This document shows, piece by piece, positions 56,757 to 64,000 of a stretch of DNA of 64,000 bases. The stretch is taken from assembly GCA_013399695.1 (NCBI GenBank), contig VXAU01000683.1:1613758-1677757 (forward strand). Direction: 5' to 3'. Below the pieces are notes generated by a model. It did no database searches, was not told where the DNA came from, and was given only the letters and a program-made list of their open reading frames with translations. This DNA is from Formicarius rufipectus. Its lineage: Eukaryota; Chordata; Aves; Passeriformes; Formicariidae. Position 1 is the stretch's first letter; each line of letters starts with the position of its first letter. The translations under genes were made by a program, and so were the position numbers.

Positions 56757-59700
56757 GTAAGTAATTTTCTCTTTTTAAAGGCTCCTGGTAGGTCGTTTCT
56801 CTGATTCTTGCTGCTGCTGGAGTTGATTTGTGCACTGAAGATGAACAAAATTCACCTTTGTGCCAAAAGGCATATAGAAAAGTGCTGTGCAGAAATCTGG
56901 TGGCTCTTGGATATGAACTTCTGTCCTGGCATGCTTGGCATGCTCAATATATCTCAGCCAATCTGAGGCTTGTACTTCTGCTTAAGTATGTCATCACCTT
57001 GTTGACCCTCAGGCTGTCAGGCATAAATGCAGGCTATTTACCTGAAGAGGTTTAGTGGGGGAAATCTATTCCGGGAAAGAGATGTGTCCATAGTTACTTG
57101 TGTTAGTGTTCTGGTTATCCTGCAAATCTTTTTCCCAAAGGCTTTCAGGTAGTTCTGGTAATTGTTGGGAGAAAAAAAAAATAAAAAAGAAAAGGAATGT
57201 TTTTAAATGCTCTTTAAAAAAAAGCTTGAGAGATGTGTTCTGAAAAGAGTTCAAATTATTATTGCTTCATTCCTACTCAGAATTTAATCTAAGCTGTTAT
57301 ATTTAGGGCAATTCAAACCCCAACAACCTGACGCTGAACTCACCTGAAAATCTGGCATGTTCTATTCCTTGCTTTCCAGGCCACATAAAACTATGATAAA
57401 TACGGGTAATTAATTTACTGGGAAAAGTAATCACTTAACAGAATTCTAAAAAAACCCCCTCAACTTCCTGAATGAGGTATCCTCATAAGGATTTCATGCA
57501 TGACTGGTTTCTCTCTGTCCTGTGGAGTTGAATTCTCCTTTGTCAAGGGCCAAACTCCCCAAAGCCTCCAGGGCAGCTGGGTGGTGTCATCTGTTCTGAA
57601 GAAGTTTGAGTCTGGAAAGCTACTGCATCTCTCTGTGTGATAATTCAGGAAAATTGGTAAATGTAGAGATATATCAAAGGAATTGGAATCAGTGCTAATG
57701 AATTTAGAGTCACTGCATGCACTGGGCTAAACATCAGAACATTGCAAAAACCCCTACATTTGCAAGGTGGATCAGAGTGATTGATGTTGTATAAAGACCA
57801 TCTTATCAAGTGTGTTGTGGCAGGCATTAAAGGAACTTCAGTAGACAACTGGCAAACTTTACCCAACTCCATTCACTGTGGGCTATATTGCATCTTTCTC
57901 AAAGATACATTGCTATTACCCAAGTATATATTGCTTCAGATTGTTTATAGCTTTAGGACAGGATCCTTATAATCACCATCAGTTTAAACTGTGGTTTTAC
58001 TATATCTTTTCCTCTTAAAATTGTTGTTTGTCTTCTACTTGGAAGTTGTAGTAGTTTATAGCATAAAGAGCGTGACACAGGACTGAAGCAGTGAGAGAAA
58101 TTGGAAGATTTTCTCTGGGTAATGGAGTATCAGAAAGAAATTAATATAAATCATTTTTGCAATATTAAAAAATCCAAACTTATTCTAAGAGCATTTTGGA
58201 TATCTTAGAGCACTAATGGTTTAAGGTGTGAAGTGTGTAAGCCAGAGCTGTATAGAAAACAAAGCCATGATTGTCTGTCATGGGTAGAAGATATCTAACT
58301 TCAGATGTCTTCCATCAAGATGGGTAAGTGAACCACCTCAGTACTGCCAACAGCAATGTTATGTCCTGCAAAATTAACTAGACCTCCCACTATATATCAG
58401 AATAAAATGAATACCTTTTAAAAATGTTCTGTAAGAAGTCAGAATTAAGTACCCCACCCAGGATGACCACAAGCCTTTAAGGCACAGTGTGGGAAACCCA
58501 GTGCCGAGTCCCTCCTGCAGTGCAGCAGAGGTGAGTGCAGCTCTGCCATTTCCCAGGATTGCTGTCCTCACCTCCTGACATGTGTGGAGAGAGGCAGGTC
58601 CAGTGCAGGGCTATGCTGGGGTTTGAATGTGACTGGCTTGCCACTCAGCTGTGCCATCTGTGTCAGTATGGGCAACTGGTCTGGTTTCATCTCAGAAGAT
58701 GACAGGACTGTTCTAAATATCTAGCTATCCAGGGGATGATAGAGATATCCAGGTGAGAAACCCTGATGCTAGGGAAGGGCAGGCTACTCTAGATGATGCC
58801 ATGAGGTGAGGGTCTAGCAGGGGTCTCTGCCTTGTCCTCTGGTGAACTCCAGTGTCTCTGATAACTATGTAGAAGCAGTCACTTCACTTTGGAGGTCTAG
58901 CACTAGGCATATTTCTTGGTCTCTTTTCCTTCTAGTAAGAACAGGAAATTTTGCAGTAACTTTGAAACAGTTTTTGAATTTGGGACTGCTGTGGAATGGA
59001 AAACAGGTCATTGATATCTGTTTGATCATTCTAATTATACTGCATTTCTAGATCAGATCACAATTGTGTTGAAAGCTATAAACAGATGTAGAATTGAGGT
59101 TGTGACTTAATTTAATGTCCCTCATATAATCCTACCTTAATGTCAATACTGTGTCTCTCTCTAGCTGGAAAAAGTTGATTTCAGCTCATTCAATGCTAGG
59201 ATAGTTTTAATGTAGCCTACAGAAAGGTGTCTTGTACTTTCATAGTTTAGTTCCCAGAATAACTCTCAATCCGGCATTACTGACAATTACGTAATAGCAG
59301 GATGAAAGTTTGTTCCTGTAAGGTCAGTGCATGCATTCACACAGGTTAAATGCTCTGCTACCCTGGCCTTTTAAGCAACTGAGGGATTGAACTGAGTACC
59401 ACTGAGGAGAAAACTTCAAAAGGAAAAGTGATATATGGGACACAATCCAGATGTCTACACAGCAGCCCAGTGGACACTGTGGAGGTTTTGCCCCAGGTGG
59501 AAGTGTGGAAGCACTACACGAGCTGAAGACTTTTAATGATTGCTTTATTCAGTAAAGTTCAGTAAAGTCCATTGGGACTTCACATAATAGAATTCTGTCT
59601 CTTAATGTTGGAGTGTGTCTAATGACAACAGGGCAGTCCTTTTGTCTAATTCCTGGGATGTCAAAAAATAGATCTTGAGAATCGGCTGAAGGCAAAGGAG

Positions 59701-62394
59701 TAGCACAGAATTGTTGCAGCAGAAAACTAGGGGTTTTGTGTCATAGCCTACTTGATTTCTGTAAGAACAATAATATACTGAAGAAAATATATAGTATAAT
59801 AGGACAGTTAAGAAGGATAAATATAATGCAGTACTCTTTCACTTTTTCAGAAGCAGCTCTTATTGTCAAATTAAATAAATAGTCTTGTGTCCTTTCTGAT
59901 AGTATTTGCTGATTCTGAACTCACTGAAAATAGTCACAGTAAATCATGTCCAGACCTCCTTTTACTCTTCATGTTCTCTGCCTTCAAGTAAATTGGCAAA
60001 CTTAGGATCCCTATTTCACCAGTGATGGCAGCAAAAGTGATGTATCAACTCGCATTTTCTGCTGTTTAGCTAAATGTGCTTGAGGAAAGAAAGAGTTTGT
60101 CTTCTGTGCTGGGATCATTTCATCATTTCTTCAGGTCTGCCTATAGTGAAGTAGAAATGTACCTGAGCGTTTTTACTGTTTGCATGTGGACTTTGCAATG
60201 ATATTGCTCATTTCAGAAAGTCTTTATTGTCTGCACAGCTTTATCACATGTGAAGGACTCCACACTGTTCTTTGCAGTTGTGCTCCCTACTGTCTGCTAG
60301 CAAATGTGAAAGGTTTTTCCTTCTTTAATTAATTAAAATTAATTAAACCCTAAAGAGGTAAAAATTCAAGAACTACCTAAATGAAAAGTAACACAAATGT
60401 ATGTACTATTTCAAACTAAAAGAATACAAATACAAGCATCAGTCTTGCATTCTGAACTTGATTAAAAACACTTCTTAAATTGTATAGTTAGCTCAAGGCT
60501 ATGTGATTAAAATATTTTAAAATGAGAAAATCAGACAATAAAATGATTTTCCCTTGTGCAATATGAGCACTGAAGCAATACTGATCAAGAAGAATAAACT
60601 TTTGACATAAATTAGACTTTAGAACATTCAAATTGACAAACAATGTTATAAATAATTGATAAAATGATGAATGTCCAGAACATCTAGTACATTTCTGAAG
60701 ATAGTACCTTCTTCAACCACAGAGTTAAACCTTGAATTAAACCCGAGGGATTAGTCTTGAGGAGAAATAGAGACTAAAATCTAACTAATATCTTTATAGA
60801 ATTTCAGCGGGAATTGTGAAATGGTATCACTGATGCCCCATTTGACGGGTCCAGAGTGTTGTTTCTCCTCAATAGCACAGTATGGCTGCACATAAAGACC
60901 CTGTTTAGGCTCTGCAGTTGGCAATGAGTCAACGGATCTCTGTATGTGCTTTGGTCAATTGGAAGCTATTGAGTCTCCTGACATGACTGATGTCACACAG
61001 AAGTACGTACCATGGGGTTTGAAAAAGGGGAATGTAGGTGATATTGTGAGCTATGCTTGTTGTATTAATATGTATAGGCCGTCCAAAAGCACTGTTTGCT
61101 TCAGATCAACTTCTGAGGCTCTTATGGATCTTTTGTCTACCTGCCTAGATCCTGGTGTCTAACAGAGCTGTGTGATCTGAAACTAGTTGTTTCTGCCAAG
61201 GAAACACAAGTGCAGTGTTGTTCGTTTTGGTGCTTAGACAATCTGCTTGTGTGTATTCCTTCCTGCCTCTCCATACATATGTGTATGTTTTTATATTTTG
61301 CTTACTGCTCAGCCAAGATGATCCAGGGCATCACTCATGCAGGTAGGACAATAGAAATTACATTTCGTATGTCTGTGTCTCAAATTCAAGATAAACTCTT
61401 GCTGGAATACAGTCCTTCCACCTGGAGTGGCTTGCTTGTGTAGGTAGAGTTAAAAATAAAATGTGAGCCCTGGATTAATCCTTGGGCAAACAAAAAAAAA
61501 ATTCCCTTGTATTTTAAGTGATGTAACTGAAGGGGAATTTCAATCTGTGTTTCCCTTGAAAAATGGTGTGTTCAAACAAATCAGTGTACGCGTTGCCGTG
61601 TGAGTGGGTGATTTCCTTAGAGATTCCTAGTGCTATTGCTGCTTTTATTAGGAGATAATAAAGTGGACATTTGAAAAATTAATATATTAAGAGGAAGTAG
61701 AAGACTAAAAGAAATGCATGCAAAGAGAAAAGAAACCTTGCCATTCTGGTAAAGCAATGAAAAAACAATGTTGTGCATTAAATGAGGTTGATTACTGCAC
61801 AGTTTTTTAAAACAGTATTTTTATCTTCCTGAGAAAAAAATGATAGTTGATAACTTGACCAGATTTGATACTTGACTGGTCTTGTTTGGTTAGGTTGATT
61901 ACAGTTTTACTAGGTGGTGTTTAAGCCCTTGGCTTTTAATTTCCAGCCAGTATTTTGTCAGAAAATGGATTAGCTTTTGAGGGCTTGTATTTAAAAGCCC
62001 CTCAGTGCCAGTAAGAACGTATTACGAGGTCTTGACAAAGGTCTGTTGCTGCTTAAGAAGATGGGTTTGCTATGCAGCCTTAGCTCTCCCCTTGGCAGTG
62101 GTCTTACTCTCACCTTGCTTTTCAGCACTGTCATGGTTGCACCATGGCCTGGCTTGGTCTGTGGTTGTCACCACATGGCTAACCTGGTGCCTACGGTGAC
62201 ATTGATGTTGGAGAGTTGCCGTTTGTTGGAGTCAGTGACAGAGTGAGTCCTCTAGGACCTTTGATACTTGGAGAACTTTATTTTGATACATCTGTAGCCA
62301 GTAATCTGATCTAGAAGTAGTACCCTAGAAAGCTAATTTTTGCCTTTTCCATTTGCAAACTCCTCCTTCCAAAGTGTGATTTATACCATAGCAT

Positions 62395-62935
62395 TTATAC
62401 CACAGCATCAGGCACAGCATTGCCAGCTGGTCAAGGGAGGGGATTGTCCCACTCTGCTCTGCACTAGGCCAGACTCACCTTGAACACTGTGTGCAGTTTT
62501 GGGCACCACAGTATAAACAGCCACTAGAGACTGTCCAAAGGACAGCAGTGAAGATGGTGAAAGGCCTTGAGGGGAAACCATATGACAAGTGACTGAGATC
62601 ACTTGGTCTGTTCAGTCTGGAAAAGAGGAGACTGAGGGGAGACCCCATTGTGTTCTTCAACAACCTCACAGGTGCTGATCTGTGATGACCAGTGATAGGA
62701 CCTGTGGGAATGGCTTGAGACTGTGTCAGGAAAGGTTTAGGATAGATATTAGAAAAAGTTTTTCACCCAGAGGATTGTTGAGTACTGGAAGTGGTCACAG
62801 CACCAAGCTTGACAGAGTTCAAGACAAATGCTCTCTGGCACATGATGTGATTCATGGGGTGTCCTCTGTAGAGCTAAGAGTTGGACTCAATGATCCTTGT
62901 GGGTCCTTTTCAACTCAGAATACTCTGTGATTCTG
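62395..62935 (+). mobile_element. CR1 LINE 3' fragment (sense)
   Basis: A degenerate ORF2 end and 3' UTR. Blocks include CACTGTGTGCAGTTTTGGGC, GGCCTTGAGGGGAAACCATA, and a terminal TTGGACTCAATGATCCTTGT ending in ACTCTGTGATTCT. That last part is the characteristic CR1 3' octamer-type microsatellite. Several frameshifts. Confidence 0.92.
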
Positions 62936-63039
62936 CCTGGGTTTTTTTGCCTACTTTGTGGATTTTTCCTCAAAAAGTCAAGCAACTTAGTTAAAACTTA
63001 TCTTGTGGGTACATTGGCCAACACAGCTGTACTGGGTGC

Positions 63040-63650
63040 AGATGCTCAGGTGCTGTCAGTGAGGATTCCCTCTGAGGAGAGACTGGGGCTGCCCCAGATT
63101 GGTCCAGCCAGCTTTGATGGACCCACCACAGGGCACAGCTGAGCCCTGCATTCATGGCAGTGGTGCCTCAGGGAAAGCCTGTGTGAACATAACACAGGAA
63201 GAGAAGAGGGAACAAAAAGAGTGAGAAACAGCAGCATAGGGAATGCCAAGGTCAAAGGTGCCCTACCGTGGTAAAGCAGGTATTCCCTGCAGCTGAGGGA
63301 GGGCTCAGGCTGGAGCAGGTAGACACTTCCTGAAGGAACTGCTATCCCTCCAAGAGCCTGCACGGGGTAGAGGACCCAGAAGTGAAGCTGAGCCTGGGGA
63401 AGCGGTATTCTAAGGTCTGTCAGTTTCTCACTACCCCAAACACATATATTCAATAAATCAATTTTCCCCAAGCTGAATCTAATTTGCCTGTGGAGGTAAT
63501 TGATAAGTGATCTTCCTGTCTTTACCTTGACCCAGAAACTTTTCACCTTATTACTTCCCTGTCCCTACAACATAGGGAGAGTGAGAGAGGCTGGGTGGGT
63601 GTTTGGCCCTTAACCAAGGCTAACTCGCCACAGAACTGGGTGCTCAGTTG
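63040..63650 (+). mobile_element. Second ERV-type LTR fragment, related to the one at 36.8-38.3 kb
   Basis: Shares ordered blocks with the earlier element: a 'gaagtgaagctgagcctggg'-like stretch, AATAAAT near 63452, CCCCAAGCTGAATCT, GGTAATTGATAAGTGATCTT, and an ending CTAACTCGCCACA. It is more diverged and lacks the G-rich tract. Same orientation as IMPG2. The 5' edge is uncertain. Confidence 0.6.
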
Positions 63651-64000
63651 GTCACGTAGTAATTCAGGTCCTTCTGAGATGCCCTGAGTTACAGCACATG
63701 TGCAGAAGGCTGGCAGGGATGATGTGGGAGCCATGGGTGACCTGTGCCCCGTGTGGTAGAAGCTGGAGGTCAGGAGTGCCTGGAGGCTCCTCAAAGTATA
63801 CGGGGCACCAACCCATGGGCAGCTGGATCGAGACCCATGAGCCTCAGTTTAAGGTCAGACCTTGCCACAGCAAATCATGTTTCTCATTGTCCCTTTCTAA
63901 AGAGAAGGGGTTTGATACAAGACTCAGCTAATTTTTATATGTAGGTTTGAACTGAGTAGAATATTGCAAATCCTGCAGCAGAGTTTTTACTGCACATCAT

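Larger units (their letters stand above)
56757..64000 (+). other. IMPG2 intron running to the window edge
   Basis: I searched for the next IMPG2 coding region (acidic linker and SEA domain) and did not find it. The stretch carries the CR1 copy at 62395-62935 and the LTR-like fragment at 63040-63650; otherwise nothing is recognised. Confidence 0.5.

Noticed and set aside
58842..59051. Possible further IMPG2 exon (69-codon frame)
   Set aside because: No resemblance to the IMPG2 linker or SEA domain and no matching splice sites in the required phase.
1..64000. CRISPR arrays, phage, plasmid or bacterial defence systems
   Set aside because: No regularly spaced repeats, no prokaryotic-style operons; gene structure is entirely spliced vertebrate.

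Overview
This window is nuclear DNA from a bird, most likely a passerine. It contains degenerate CR1 LINEs, two related ERV-type LTR fragments, and a SINE whose head resembles tRNA-Ile and whose tail resembles a CR1 3' end. As I recall, that SINE architecture (TguSINE1-like) is described only from passerines. Coding capacity is confined to short, phase-compatible exons separated by large introns. I see no bacterial, viral or organellar gene structure. Only short Ns (4376-4389, 19020, 37745) interrupt the sequence.

Layout. (1) Positions 1 to 27,497 hold most of SENP7, a SUMO-chain-specific cysteine protease, on the + strand. Twenty exons were placed by splice sites, unbroken phase and remembered similarity to vertebrate SENP7. 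Joined, they encode about 958 residues ending in a stop at 27,495-27,497. The first roughly 100 residues lie mostly upstream of the window, and one weak upstream exon candidate is at 37-84. The exons encode two duplicated HP1-type PxVxL modules, a SUMO-interaction-like acidic motif, and a split ULP/SENP catalytic domain with His, Asp and Cys all intact. (2) Positions 27,498 to 33,740 hold the SENP7 3' UTR and a short intergenic spacer. (3) From 33,741 to the end of the window lies the 5' part of IMPG2, the retinal interphotoreceptor matrix proteoglycan, also on the + strand. Visible are a signal-peptide exon, two well-conserved exons, one short exon and a possible 24-nt mini-exon. The SEA, mucin-like, EGF and transmembrane parts must lie beyond the right edge.

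The two genes are not functionally coupled. SENP7 acts in the nucleus on poly-SUMO and chromatin, while IMPG2 is a secreted or membrane proteoglycan of photoreceptors. Their head-to-tail adjacency matches the human 3q12.3 order as I recall it, so this is conserved synteny.

The most interesting points are the tandem duplicated PxVxL exons, which are nearly identical at their 5' ends, and the NAGNAG acceptor and competing donors at the start of IMPG2. A 345-bp perfect duplication around a single N looks like an assembly error, and the tRNA-Ile/CR1 SINE is a useful lineage marker. I did not find a previously undescribed biological system here.
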